Source of the DNA: an uncultured Poribacteria bacterium
Lineage (GTDB): Bacteria > Poribacteria > WGA-4E > WGA-3G
Assembly: GCA_951828385.1 (NCBI GenBank)
Contig: OX639973.1
Location: 4,455,200 to 4,519,199 of the forward strand
Direction of reading: 5' to 3'
Length of the DNA stretch: 64,000 nt
Of this stretch, positions 50,748 through 59,895 are shown in pieces; within the stretch, counting starts at the first letter, position 1, and every line of letters begins with the position of its first letter. The translations under genes were made by a program, and so were the position numbers. The notes under the pieces were generated by a model that worked only from the letters and a program-made list of their open reading frames with translations, was not told where the DNA came from and did not search any database.

Positions 50748-51347
50748 ATGGAGACAAACTTTAATACAATGAAGCTTGAACAGGAGCCTCCGAACCCAGA
50801 ATTAGCGGATCTCTTCACCAAAATTATTAAAAATTTAGGTGAAGATCCGAGTCGTGAAGGCTTAGTGAAAACACCGATCCGTGCCGCGAAAGCGATGGAA
50901 TTTCTAACAAGCGGCTACCATCAAAATGTTGATAATATTTTGAATGGGGCGATCTTTGATGAAGATTACGACGAGATGGTGATCGTGAAGGAGATCGAAT
51001 TTTATAGTCTCTGTGAACATCATATCCTCCCTTTTTGGGGCAAATGTCACGTCGGGTATCTCCCGCGGAATCGGATTGTAGGTTTGAGTAAAATCCCGCG
51101 TATCGTCGATATGTTTTCCCGGCGGTTGCAAGTCCAAGAACGTCTCACACGTGAGATCGCCGAGGCACTCGAAACTGCTCTTGACCCGCGCGGTGTTGCG
51201 GTTGTGATGGAGGGTCAACACTTGTGCATGATGGCACGGGGTGTGGAAAAGCAGGCACCAAGAATGACAACAAATGTCATGCGTGGGGCATTCCGAGAGG
51301 ATAGTTCAACGCGTGCGGAGTTTTTGAGGTGCGTCCAAATATCCTAA
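50748..51347 (+). CDS. folE: GTP cyclohydrolase I (FolE)
   Basis: 199 residues. Converts GTP to 7,8-dihydroneopterin triphosphate, the substrate of PTPS/QueD. Conserved features: [20 protein letters not shown], the zinc-binding [20 protein letters not shown] then [23 protein letters not shown] then QERLT, and [18 protein letters not shown]. It follows the tandem PTPS gene by 35 bases, on the same strand. ATG 50748 is chosen; a nearer ribosome site (GGAGAC) would fit ATG 50769, which loses only a short N-terminal tail. Confidence 0.95.
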   Translation: METNFNTMKLEQEPPNPELADLFTKIIKNLGEDPSREGLVKTPIRAAKAMEFLTSGYHQNVDNILNGAIFDEDYDEMVIVKEIEFYSLCEHHILPFWGKCHVGYLPRNRIVGLSKIPRIVDMFSRRLQVQERLTREIAEALETALDPRGVAVVMEGQHLCMMARGVEKQAPRMTTNVMRGAFREDSSTRAEFLRCVQIS

Positions 51348-51357
51348 TACAGTTTTT

Positions 51358-51453
51358 CAGGACTTACGCACGCTAATCTCCTATTGGTGCCTTTGACAAA
51401 CGGCGAGGTTTCCGACCGCGCTGGCAATTGGAGTAGGTTTGCGCAAGTCCTAA
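51358..51453. repeat. MITE-like element with AGGACTTACGCA ends
   Basis: AGGACTTACGCACG (left) and TTGCGCAAGTCCTAA (right) are inverted; interior contains AACGGCGAGGTTTCCGACCG. About 95 bases, between folE and the SDR gene. Such ends resemble those of non-autonomous elements common in some bacteria. Confidence 0.6.
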
Positions 51454-51506
51454 CTTTTTTGTCATTGTGAGCAGATTCAAACGCGTAATAGAATGTAGAG
51501 GTGAGC

Positions 51507-52271
51507 ATGGTTTCTTCGAGCCATCCGAATGCACCAGAAATAGTGAAACTTGACGGAAAGGTCGTCGTGGTTACCGGCGCGTCAAAAGGGATTGGTAAAG
51601 CGATCGCATCCGCTTTCGCAGCAGCAGGCGCGAAGGTTGTGCTCGCTGCCCGAACACGTGAAACGCTTGAACAGGTTGCAGCTGAGCTTAGCGTAGGAGG
51701 GGTTTCTAACCCCGATTCCATACTGGCTGTTCCGACGGATGTCACTGACGTAGATGCCGTACAGCGACTCATTGAACAGGCACTCGATACATATCAACGT
51801 GTGGATATTCTCGTCAACAACGCCGGGATCGGTTATTTCGGACCCGTCGTCGATTTCGCACCTGACGATTGGGATACGGTGCTCAATTCCAATTTGAAGG
51901 CGGTTTATCTCTGCGCGAAGTACGCACTGCCATCTATGTTAGCACACGGCAGTGGACAGATTATTAACGTACTATCGATCGCTGCGAAGGTTGCGTTTGA
52001 AGCCTCAGCGGCTTATTGCGCCGCGAAGGCAGGTGCGTTAGCACTGACGAAAGTTTTAGCCGCCGAAGTCCGTCAACAGAATATTCGGGTTACCGCGGTA
52101 CTACCGGGTTCGGTGCATACCCCGTTTTGGGATGGCATTCCAGCACATCCAGACTTTGAACAGATGCTTAAACCTGAACATGTCGCGGATACGGTTGTTT
52201 CTGTCTGCCAGCAACCGCTTGGCATGGTAACCGAAGAGATTGTCGTCATGCCGCCACTCGGAATCCTCTAA
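51507..52271 (+). CDS. Short-chain dehydrogenase/reductase
   Basis: 254 residues, classical SDR: TGASKGIGKAIA (NAD(P) loop), DILVNNAGIG (NNAG), catalytic Ser in INVLSIAAKV, and YCAAKAG (Tyr-x3-Lys). Cytoplasmic oxidoreductase; substrate unknown. It lies after folE and PTPS, so sepiapterin-reductase-like activity is possible but not shown. An in-frame palindromic stretch (GGGGTTTCTAACCCC, 51699-51713) encodes SVGGVSNPDS after the second helix and may be a repeat insertion. ATG 51507 has AGAGGTGA upstream. Confidence 0.88.
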   Translation: MVSSSHPNAPEIVKLDGKVVVVTGASKGIGKAIASAFAAAGAKVVLAARTRETLEQVAAELSVGGVSNPDSILAVPTDVTDVDAVQRLIEQALDTYQRVDILVNNAGIGYFGPVVDFAPDDWDTVLNSNLKAVYLCAKYALPSMLAHGSGQIINVLSIAAKVAFEASAAYCAAKAGALALTKVLAAEVRQQNIRVTAVLPGSVHTPFWDGIPAHPDFEQMLKPEHVADTVVSVCQQPLGMVTEEIVVMPPLGIL

Positions 52272-52290
52272 TCGGGACGGATCGCTATGG

Positions 52291-53664
52291 CTACAAGCGT
52301 GATCCAGACCTGAAACGTCCGAGTCTGCGCCGGATGCGAACTTTACGGATACCACGTTCATCGGCATCCGTTACAGTGATGATGGCATCGCTTAAATTGA
52401 GTTCAGTACCGGTTTCTGGAATCGTTCCAGTCCGATCGAGGATATAGCCAGCGACTGTCTCATAGTCACCTTCGGGAATCGGGAGCCCGTAGTATTCTTC
52501 AAGCAGATCGACTTCGGTTCTCGCATCGCATTCAAGGATATGCGGTGCGATTAAACGGATGAGGTCCGGGACATCACGTTCATCGGCGAATTCGCCGACG
52601 ATTTCTTCAACAAGGTCTTCGATCGTAACGAGGCCGACGGTGCCTCGATATTCATCGACAGCGAATACCATCGTGTGTCGGGTATTTTGAATTTCTTTCA
52701 GGAGCGCGTTAATATTTTTCGATTCAGGCACAAAGTGCACGTCTGTCCGAATGAACGGCGCAATGGTTGCAGGGGCGGTGTCCGCTTTATAATGTTTATC
52801 TGCATCGGTTCCTGATTCAACGTCATCATAAATGACATCCAAGAGATTGACAATCCCGACGATGTTGTAAATCTGTTCTTCGTAGACAGGGATCCTTGAA
52901 AAACCGGCATCAGTGGCGATTTGCAAAAAGTCTTCGCGGTTGGTGTTTCTTTCAATTGCGACGATATCAACGAGCGGGACCATAACTTGGGCGACGGTTC
53001 GATCTTGCAAGTTGAGTAGACTGTGGATCATCCGGCGTTGGTCTGTAAGTAGGTTGCCTGAGCGTTCACCCATCGTGGCGAGTAACCGTAACTCTTCACG
53101 TTGGGCATCGGGACTCGGGGTACTCGCACCTCTGTCTATGATCCTGACAATGAGTTTGGTCAAGGTTTGTACAAGATAAATTAGAGGGGCTAATACCGAT
53201 TCAGAGAACCGTAGCGGATAGGCATAGCGCAGCGCGAGGCTATCCGCCTTAACGCGAAAAATCGTTTTCGGCAAAATTTCACCGAAGATGAGAAGCAGCG
53301 TGGTTACCCAGATGATCGCAATCGGTTCTTGTAGGTGCTCTGCGTTAGGGAAGACTCGTGCAGTCAAGCGGTCGCCGAATTGTGAAATCAGAACATTCGC
53401 AAGATTTGTCCCGGCTAAAGTCAGCGCGAGCATCCTATCCGGAGATTCAACCAAGCGGTGAATGATTTTTGCTTGAGCATCCTTAGATTCAACGAGTTGG
53501 TTAATCCGAATTTTATTAACAGATACGAGTGCTGTTTCCGAACCGGAATAGAAGGCTGAAAGTACAAGGCAGACAAGCACCGCGAGTACAAGGGAAATGA
53601 GTACGATAATCTGTCCTGTGCTGCTCGCACCGATTAAAAAGAGGGATAGTAAAAAAATTCTCAA
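52291..53664 (-). CDS. CNNM/CorC (HlyC) family membrane protein with CBS domains (second of pair)
   Basis: 457 residues. N-terminal DUF21/CNNM membrane domain (four helices; FYSGSETALVSVNKIRINQL, IFGEILPKTIFRVKADSLAL), then paired CBS domains (VMVPLVDIVAIERN, GFSRIPVYEEQIYNIVGIVN, TMVFAVDEYRGTVGLVTIED), and a C-terminal CorC-HlyC domain (DYETVAGYILDRTGTIPETG). Family members are linked to magnesium/cobalt efflux. Start is TTG 53664, 24 bases after the upstream paralogue's stop. Likely paralogous partner of the next gene, with which it forms an operon. Confidence 0.9.
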   Translation of the reverse strand: MRIFLLSLFLIGASSTGQIIVLISLVLAVLVCLVLSAFYSGSETALVSVNKIRINQLVESKDAQAKIIHRLVESPDRMLALTLAGTNLANVLISQFGDRLTARVFPNAEHLQEPIAIIWVTTLLLIFGEILPKTIFRVKADSLALRYAYPLRFSESVLAPLIYLVQTLTKLIVRIIDRGASTPSPDAQREELRLLATMGERSGNLLTDQRRMIHSLLNLQDRTVAQVMVPLVDIVAIERNTNREDFLQIATDAGFSRIPVYEEQIYNIVGIVNLLDVIYDDVESGTDADKHYKADTAPATIAPFIRTDVHFVPESKNINALLKEIQNTRHTMVFAVDEYRGTVGLVTIEDLVEEIVGEFADERDVPDLIRLIAPHILECDARTEVDLLEEYYGLPIPEGDYETVAGYILDRTGTIPETGTELNLSDAIITVTDADERGIRKVRIRRRLGRFRSGSRL

Positions 53665-53688
53665 TTGTTTTGTATCTCGTAGCTGTTG

Positions 53689-55035
53689 TTAAACTTCTGT
53701 TTCAGTCTCATCGGTATCCGGGACTTTGATGAACAACCCTGTGATAACATTTCCTTTTGTAGCCGTAATTTCAAATTCAATGCCGTTTTCATCTGTATAG
53801 AATTCACCGACGGAGGGAATTCGTCCGAAAAGCCCAAAGACATAACCGCCAATAGTGTCCACGTCATCTTCGCTGAGTTTTAATTCAAATTGCTGATTGA
53901 GTTTCCTGATGCTCATGCGTCCGGAAGTTTCAAGTAATAAGGGGGATTCAGAGTGTTTGACAAAATCGGGGGGCGCGTCATCTTTGTCATGTTCGTCAAC
54001 GATATCCCCGACGACCTGTTCAATGATGTCTTCGGTCGTAACAATGCCTGAAACACCGCCATACTCATCTCGGAGAATCGCCGTTTTGGTTTTTTCGCGT
54101 GTGAGTTGGAGTAACAACACCCCGATTTTACGGGTCTCAAGGACGAAGATAGGTTCGCGAATCAGGGAGGTACTGGACGGCTCTTCAGAAATACGATCCC
54201 GTTTTTCAAGAAAGGCATCAATCGTAAGCACATTCACATCCGCGTGTCGCCACAACGCGAGATCTTTGACATAGAAGATACCACAGATATTATCAATCTG
54301 TTCCTGATAAACCGGAATCCGTGAGAACCCAGATTCTTTTGCTTGCTTTAAGGTCGCCTGAATCGTGTTTGATGTCGGGACTGCCACGACTTCGGTGCGT
54401 GGCACCATAATCTCTTTTGCCTCAATGTCACGCAGTTGAAGGATATTACTAACGATTTCGCGTTCATCAGACGGGAGTGCTTCTTCGGGGTAAGTATTGA
54501 GAATTTCTATAAGGTCCGTTGCGGTGAGGTGTTCGGTAGGCGGTAGGTGTCCACCAAATATCGGAACGAGGAGATCAATGATTCTGCGCAGAAGTCCGCG
54601 TAACGGGGCGATGAAAACGGAAAATACCCACAACAACGGCGCCGTTATTTTCGCAAAAGACTCCGCATGTTTAATAGCATAAGTCTTTGGGGTCATCTCA
54701 CCGAAAATGAGCATCAGGAAAACATTGAGGACTAAGGCGATGACGAAGCGGATGGATTCGGGGTGTTGCGGAAGCAGTTGCCCGATAAACGAGAGCATGA
54801 GGATTGCGAACGCGACATTGACAAGGTTATTACCAAGCAGAACGGTAATAAACAGTTTGCGCGGATTGTCAACGAAATTGACAATTGCCGACGTGGTGCC
54901 CTTTTCAATACGGATCCGCTCAATTTGGACTTGCGTAAGTGTGCATAAAGCCGTCTCAGAGCCGGAGAAAAAGCCGGAGAGGACAAGTAAACCTGTCAAG
55001 CCAATCAGATAGGGGAGTAGTGGAACAACTTCCAT
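53689..55035 (-). CDS. CNNM/CorC (HlyC) family membrane protein with CBS domains (first of pair)
   Basis: 448 residues, same architecture: DUF21 domain (FFSGSETALCTLTQVQIERI, IFGEMTPKTYAIKHAESFAK), CBS pair (EIMVPRTEVVAVPTSN, GFSRIPVYQEQIDNICGIFY, AILRDEYGGVSGIVTTEDII), CorC-HlyC C-terminal domain (DDVDTIGGYVFGLFGRIPSV). Twin of the downstream gene; pairs of these proteins often act together. The C-terminal tail DTDETETEV is acidic. Metal specificity cannot be told from sequence. Confidence 0.9.
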   Translation of the reverse strand: MEVVPLLPYLIGLTGLLVLSGFFSGSETALCTLTQVQIERIRIEKGTTSAIVNFVDNPRKLFITVLLGNNLVNVAFAILMLSFIGQLLPQHPESIRFVIALVLNVFLMLIFGEMTPKTYAIKHAESFAKITAPLLWVFSVFIAPLRGLLRRIIDLLVPIFGGHLPPTEHLTATDLIEILNTYPEEALPSDEREIVSNILQLRDIEAKEIMVPRTEVVAVPTSNTIQATLKQAKESGFSRIPVYQEQIDNICGIFYVKDLALWRHADVNVLTIDAFLEKRDRISEEPSSTSLIREPIFVLETRKIGVLLLQLTREKTKTAILRDEYGGVSGIVTTEDIIEQVVGDIVDEHDKDDAPPDFVKHSESPLLLETSGRMSIRKLNQQFELKLSEDDVDTIGGYVFGLFGRIPSVGEFYTDENGIEFEITATKGNVITGLFIKVPDTDETETEV

Positions 55036-55221
55036 TCTTTTTTTGAAAGCAATTTTGGGTACACGGACGCACCGAAAATTGCTATTAATGATACTAAATT
55101 AGCGATCGTCTGTTATCTGCTCGCTGCAGTGCTTTAATTATAACATATTGACGGACAAATCGCAACAAAAATATCATCACTGCTAAGCCATTGCCTACAA
55201 ACTGTGTGCCTTTCGCCTCAA

Positions 55222-55245
55222 GGACCTCAGTGAAGGTTGAGGTCC
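55222..55245 (+). promoter_or_regulatory. Hairpin or operator upstream of eda
   Basis: GGACCTCA (55222-55229) is perfectly complementary to TGAGGTCC (55238-55245) with an 8-base loop, 22 bases before the eda start. It could be a repressor site or leader hairpin. Confidence 0.4.
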
Positions 55246-55267
55246 AGTGCTGATTTTGAGGAAGTCT

Positions 55268-55918
55268 ATGACAAAATTAGAACAGATGCAACGGATCGAA
55301 ACCTGTGGTATTGTCGCCATTATTCGTGCCAATAGTGCGGATGAATTGATGGAGACAGCGGCAGCGATTCATGCCGGTGGCGTTAACGTGATTGAAGTTA
55401 CGATGACGACACCGAATGCATTACAAGTTATTAATGATGTTTCATCAGCGTATGGTGATGCCGTTTTGGTGGGTGCCGGGTCAGTATTGGATGCCGAGAC
55501 AGCCCGCGCTGTGATGTTGGCAGGTGCAGAGTTCATCGTCAGCCCGGTTACAAAACCGGATGTCATTGAAATCTGTAACCGCTACGGCAAAGTCGTTATC
55601 CCTGGTGCCTTCACACCCACAGAAATTTTGACCGCCTGGGAAACCGGGGCGGATTATGTCAAGGTGTTTCCATCGAGTGGGGTCGGCCCCGCCTATATAA
55701 AAGATGTGAAAGCACCGCTCCCGCAGATTCCGCTCGTCCCAACAGGCGGGATCAACGCTGAAAACGCCGCTGAGTTTATCACGGCGGGGGCTACCGCTTT
55801 GGGAGTCGGGAGCGCTCTCGTTAATAATCAATTGATTGAAGCCGGGGAATTTGCACGACTCACAGACAGAGCCGAGAAACTTGTTAAGGCGGTACAACGC
55901 GCCCGTTCAGATCCTTAA
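55268..55918 (+). CDS. eda: KDPG/KHG aldolase (Eda)
   Basis: 216 residues. Class I aldolase cleaving 2-keto-3-deoxy-6-phosphogluconate (and 4-hydroxy-2-oxoglutarate) to pyruvate plus an aldehyde. Seen: GIVAIIRANSADELMETAAA, VTMTTPNALQVI, GAGSVLDAETARAVMLAGAE, FIVSPVTKPDV, and the Schiff-base Lys in ADYVKVFPSS, then PLVPTGGINAENA. Start at 55268 with GAGGAAG 5 bases upstream. It ends with its own gap before the kinase gene and may supply the lower part of a sugar-acid route with the nearby sugar kinase and aldolase. Confidence 0.92.
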   Translation: MTKLEQMQRIETCGIVAIIRANSADELMETAAAIHAGGVNVIEVTMTTPNALQVINDVSSAYGDAVLVGAGSVLDAETARAVMLAGAEFIVSPVTKPDVIEICNRYGKVVIPGAFTPTEILTAWETGADYVKVFPSSGVGPAYIKDVKAPLPQIPLVPTGGINAENAAEFITAGATALGVGSALVNNQLIEAGEFARLTDRAEKLVKAVQRARSDP

Positions 55919-55952
55919 TTGCGCTTAAACCCGCTGAAAATGTGTTTTTGTG

Positions 55953-55981
55953 TTGACAATTCGTGTTAATTTTGTTAACCT
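55953..55981 (+). promoter_or_regulatory. Sigma70-type promoter of the Ser/Thr kinase gene
   Basis: TTGACA (55953-55958), 17-base spacer, TAACCT (55976-55981); ATG at 56024. Confidence 0.4.
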
Positions 55982-56023
55982 TATTACCAAGGATTGTAGA
56001 CTGTTCGCTTCTAAGATGCCGCT

Positions 56024-58039
56024 ATGCAGATTGATCAATTAATCTTAGGTAAATATAGATTGCTTGAATTTCTGAACTCAGGAGGTTTCTCCTCAGTTTT
56101 TCGCGCCCGCGAGGAGATGACGAACCGAATTGTTGCCCTGAAAGCCTTAGCAAAAACCGCCTATCCTGCAAGCCGAATGAAGTTTTTGCTAAACGAATTT
56201 CAAGCGATGTCAAAAATTTGGGGGCATCCCAATATAGTCTCCATTCATACCGTTGAACCCGGCGAGGACGACTACGTCGCGTGGATCGTCATGGAGTATG
56301 TTGAAGGGAAAAGCCTTCACGAGCTGATGCAGGAAGGTGCACTCGTCCTAACGGATGCACTCAACATCGGTTTGGACATTTGTCGCGGGCTGAAAGCAGC
56401 GCATGTTCATAAGATTATGCACCGCGACATCAAGCCACAAAATATATTGCTCACCACTGAAAAAGAGGCAAAAGTTGCCGACTTCAGCATCGCGCGTATC
56501 TTTGGTGAGACGACCGAATTCGCTGAAACTATGGCAGGCACCCGACGTTACATGGCACCCGAACAAACCTATGGCTCTTATGACTATCGAGCAGACCTTT
56601 ACTCCACAGCACTTATCCTATATCAAGCCGTAACCGGGCGCTTTCCGTTCTCTGGTGAAAATAAGGAGATGGATAAAAAGAAAGCTGCCGGAGAGATAGA
56701 AGAAATTGACAGATGTCCAGAGGTGCTCCGCAACTTTTTACAAAAAGCACTCCATCGGCAACTCTCAGAACGCCATCAAAGTGCTACCGAGATGTACGAA
56801 GAACTGGATCGCATCCGGCAAGATGAGTACGTCAAACAGGCTTCGGAGCTGATTGATGCAAGCGTCAATTCCAGTAATCCAAGATTAGCAGAAGCACTTG
56901 AACGGTACCGGAAAATGTTCCGTCTGTCGCTCGCAGACGCAGAACGGATGAATCAAAATCTATTTTTCCAGCGGCGACAAAAAGAGGAAAATACAAAACG
57001 CGAAAAACTGTTAACTCAAGTCGAAAGATATTATACGCGTGCTGTCAGTCACGCAGAGAATCGAGACTACCCGAGCGTACTTGCTGAACTTCACAAAGCC
57101 AGCCGCCTTTGTATTGATGATCAGGGGTTAAGCAAAATTGTTGATAATTTGTTTCATACACTTAATACAGTGAATATACCACTCTCGGCAGACCCGACTG
57201 TAGAGGAGGTCGTCTCACTCATTCAGAAGTTGCCGGACAGTGAAAGTGGTGATCTCCGGACATGGCTTGATCATCAAAAATTAGAGACCGAAGCACCAAC
57301 AGATGTAAAGTTGACGGACACTGAAAGTATTGATTTCCGGACATGGCTTGATCATCAAAAATTAGAGACCGAAGCACCGGCGGGCGTAAAGCCGATACAA
57401 CCTCGGGTCAAGGCATCCGGCAGCTATCGACTCGTCATTGAGGAGGCATCCCCGGAATACCTACTTGACCAAGTTCATAGTGATATTCAGTATCCGCATG
57501 AAGAAGAGGCACTGCGTATCTTCCAACAAATTCAGATTTTTGAACAACAGGGACGCACCCGGCAGTGGCTCGCGCTCTATAATAAATTAGGCAAGTTCTA
57601 TCAAAAACAGGCGAGCAATTTTGTTAAGAAAGACGAATTAGAACTCGTTGCCAATTGCTACACGCGCGCTCGGTTCGCTTACACCGTTGCCGAGAAGCAG
57701 CGCCTCGCAAGAAGAAATGCTAAAAAGGGTGCCGTCTACTACACACGCCTCGCGCGGCAATTCGAACTCCAGCGTTCATGGGAAGAAGCAGGGAAATCTT
57801 ATATCCTTTCCGCATACAACCACGGCTATGTGAATATGCCCACGCTCGTTGAGGAGTGCCACAGAATGGCAACTGTCTGTTATTTCAACGCCGCTGAAAG
57901 CGCACATCTCAATAACGAATTACAAACCGCTTACGACTTTTATATGTTGATCTTGGCAATCGGTGAAAAAATGTCTGCACCCACAAAAATGGTGAGCGAA
58001 GCACAAAAATTGATTTCGGAAATCCCGGTTGTCGATTGA
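56024..58039 (+). CDS. Hanks-type Ser/Thr protein kinase with helical repeat C-terminus
   Basis: 671 residues. N-terminal kinase domain (about 1-265): GGFSSVFRARE, VALKALAK (Lys), IMHRDIKPQN (HRD), then ADFSIARIF, where the usual DFG is DFS, GTRRYMAPEQ, and DLYSTALILYQAVTGRFPF. The C-terminal ~400 residues are helical, TPR-like, with no membrane helix. An 81-base tandem duplication (57227-57388) encodes two copies of RTWLDHQKLETEAP. DFS occurs in some active kinases, so activity is uncertain. Its stop is 13 bases before the aldolase gene. Confidence 0.88.
   Translation: MQIDQLILGKYRLLEFLNSGGFSSVFRAREEMTNRIVALKALAKTAYPASRMKFLLNEFQAMSKIWGHPNIVSIHTVEPGEDDYVAWIVMEYVEGKSLHELMQEGALVLTDALNIGLDICRGLKAAHVHKIMHRDIKPQNILLTTEKEAKVADFSIARIFGETTEFAETMAGTRRYMAPEQTYGSYDYRADLYSTALILYQAVTGRFPFSGENKEMDKKKAAGEIEEIDRCPEVLRNFLQKALHRQLSERHQSATEMYEELDRIRQDEYVKQASELIDASVNSSNPRLAEALERYRKMFRLSLADAERMNQNLFFQRRQKEENTKREKLLTQVERYYTRAVSHAENRDYPSVLAELHKASRLCIDDQGLSKIVDNLFHTLNTVNIPLSADPTVEEVVSLIQKLPDSESGDLRTWLDHQKLETEAPTDVKLTDTESIDFRTWLDHQKLETEAPAGVKPIQPRVKASGSYRLVIEEASPEYLLDQVHSDIQYPHEEEALRIFQQIQIFEQQGRTRQWLALYNKLGKFYQKQASNFVKKDELELVANCYTRARFAYTVAEKQRLARRNAKKGAVYYTRLARQFELQRSWEEAGKSYILSAYNHGYVNMPTLVEECHRMATVCYFNAAESAHLNNELQTAYDFYMLILAIGEKMSAPTKMVSEAQKLISEIPVVD
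57227..57388 (+). repeat. 81-bp tandem duplication inside the kinase gene
   Basis: Two units of 81 bases (57227-57307 and 57308-57388), each starting AAGTTG[CA]CGGACA and sharing long identical stretches; the insert is in frame and adds 27 residues. Confidence 0.8.
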
Positions 58040-58052
58040 AGGGACTGTTTAC

Positions 58053-58829
58053 GTGAAAACATCTTTAAAACGTGGAGAGGTACTCGTTGGGACTTTTGTA
58101 CTGGAATTTGGCGGCTCCGCGATTGCAACGCTCCTCGCAAGTGCTGGCGCAGATTTTATGATCGCAGACTTGGAACACAGTTCCTTTTCCATAGAAACCG
58201 TTGGACGCATCATTCGGAACGCGCGCGGCTCGAATCTGCCTTGTATCGTTCGTGTACCTGCACTTGAACGTCATTTTATCTCTCGGGTGCTTGACGCGGG
58301 TGCGACTGGCGTGATGATCCCGCGGGTTGAATCCCGCGAAGATATCGAAAAAATAAAACAGTGGACAAAATACGCGCCCGAAGGCGACCGAGGCGTTGCA
58401 TTCGGGATCGGACACACCGATTATGGCGATTTCACAAAACTTGATACCCAAGAATACGTACGCAACGCGAATCAGGAAATTATCACTATCGGGCAAATCG
58501 AAACCGTCAAAGCTGTCGAAAACCTAAATGACATTCTCACCACTGGCGAGTTAGATGTTGTATTCATCGGTCCCTATGATCTATCAACATCCATGGGCAT
58601 CTCCGGCGAACTCGACCATCCGCTACTTTTAGACGCTATCAAACAAATTATCAGACGGACACAGACACACAATATCGCCTTGGGGTGTTATGTCAATGAC
58701 TTTGAGAGCGGTGAACAGTGGTTGAATTTGGGGGTTCAACTCATCGCATGCGGAAATGATGCGTTCCTCATAACCCGTAAATTTGCTGAGGAGCATCAGA
58801 AATTCAAAGACGCGGCGGATTCAAAATGA
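58053..58829 (+). CDS. HpcH/HpaI-family class II aldolase
   Basis: 258 residues. Metal-dependent aldolase of the 2-keto-3-deoxy sugar acid / 4-hydroxy-2-oxo acid type: VLEFGGSAIATLLASAGADF, MIADLEHSSFSIET, VRVPALERHFISRVLDAGAT, VMIPRVESREDI (Glu metal ligand), IGQIETVKAVEN, VVFIGPYDLSTSMG. Cleaves or forms pyruvate plus aldehyde. GTG 58053 is chosen: AAGGGA is about 8 bases upstream, while an earlier TTG lies in the kinase gene's end. The stop overlaps the iolC start (ATGA), so it is coupled to it. Confidence 0.88.
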   Translation: MKTSLKRGEVLVGTFVLEFGGSAIATLLASAGADFMIADLEHSSFSIETVGRIIRNARGSNLPCIVRVPALERHFISRVLDAGATGVMIPRVESREDIEKIKQWTKYAPEGDRGVAFGIGHTDYGDFTKLDTQEYVRNANQEIITIGQIETVKAVENLNDILTTGELDVVFIGPYDLSTSMGISGELDHPLLLDAIKQIIRRTQTHNIALGCYVNDFESGEQWLNLGVQLIACGNDAFLITRKFAEEHQKFKDAADSK

Positions 58830-59833
58830 AATCCTACGATATTCTCACAATTGGGCGGAGTTCTTTAGATCTCTACGCGAATGACATCGGTGCCGCATTT
58901 CCAGACATTAAAAGTTTCGGTGCTTTCGTCGGAGGGTGTCCTACTAACATCAGCGTTGGTGTTCAGCGGCTTGGGCTTCAAGCTGCCTTGTTGACGGCTA
59001 TCGGCGAGGATCCGGTGGGGGAGTTCCTGCTCAAGTTTTTGAAGAACGAAGGTGTGGAAACCGAGTTTATCCCCTACAAGCCTAAACACCGAACGAGTGC
59101 TGTTGTACTCGGTATTGAACCGCCAGACCGGTTTCCACTCATCTATTATCGTGATAACTGTGCCGACATTCAACTCACGATTGACGATGTTCTCGCTGCG
59201 CCAATCCCTGAAAGTCGGGCTGTGTTGATATCCGGTACGGGCTTGAGCAAAGAACCGAGCCGCAGCGCAACGCTTTATGCTGCTGAGAAGGCACAATCCA
59301 TCGGTTGCCACGTCTTTTTAGACCTCGATTTTCGGGCGGATCAGTGGCATGATCCGAGAGCCTTCGGGGTTGTTGTCCGCGCTGCGTTACGTTATATTGA
59401 TATTGCTATCGGCACCGAGGAGGAGATCAAAGCCGCCACACTTACGGACCTTTCGCAACTCACGATTGAGCACTCCCAAATTTCCAACCCGACAATTGAG
59501 GGAGATATGGCAGTTGCGATTGAAACGCTTTTGGGTGCTGGGCCAGATGCGCTCATAGTGAAACGTGGTATTGAAGGCGCAGATGTCCATCTGGTGAGTG
59601 GTGAAGTTATTCACGGCGCACCCTTTCCCGTTGAAGTCTACAATACCCTCGGGGCAGGAGATGCTTTCGCGAGCGGTTTCATTTACGGTAACCTCAGCGG
59701 CTGGAGTTGGGAAAAGTCTGCCCGTCTTGGCAATGCAACTGGCGCGATTGTCGTAACACGGCACGGGTGCGCGAACTTTATGCCAACGATGCCCGAAGTT
59801 GATGAATTTGTCGCCGAACGCGGCGGATGGTAA
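58826..59833 (+). CDS. iolC: 5-dehydro-2-deoxygluconokinase (IolC-like, PfkB family)
   Basis: 335 residues. PfkB sugar kinase: N-terminal GRSSLDLYANDIG, GGCPTNISVGVQRLGL, and the C-terminal ATP/anion motif NTLGAGDAFASGFIYG with catalytic Asp. The middle DRFPLIYYRDNCADIQLT and RTSAVVLGIEPPDR match IolC, which phosphorylates 2-deoxy-5-keto-gluconate in myo-inositol breakdown. ATGA overlap with the aldolase suggests that aldolase acts on the kinase product (as IolJ would), though it is of a different fold class. iolD lies 260 bases downstream. Confidence 0.85.
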   Translation: MKSYDILTIGRSSLDLYANDIGAAFPDIKSFGAFVGGCPTNISVGVQRLGLQAALLTAIGEDPVGEFLLKFLKNEGVETEFIPYKPKHRTSAVVLGIEPPDRFPLIYYRDNCADIQLTIDDVLAAPIPESRAVLISGTGLSKEPSRSATLYAAEKAQSIGCHVFLDLDFRADQWHDPRAFGVVVRAALRYIDIAIGTEEEIKAATLTDLSQLTIEHSQISNPTIEGDMAVAIETLLGAGPDALIVKRGIEGADVHLVSGEVIHGAPFPVEVYNTLGAGDAFASGFIYGNLSGWSWEKSARLGNATGAIVVTRHGCANFMPTMPEVDEFVAERGGW

Positions 59834-59895
59834 ACGCGATGACCCGGACCTGTATGGCTATATGCTTGTGTCTTAGTTCATACACTACTTTATTA

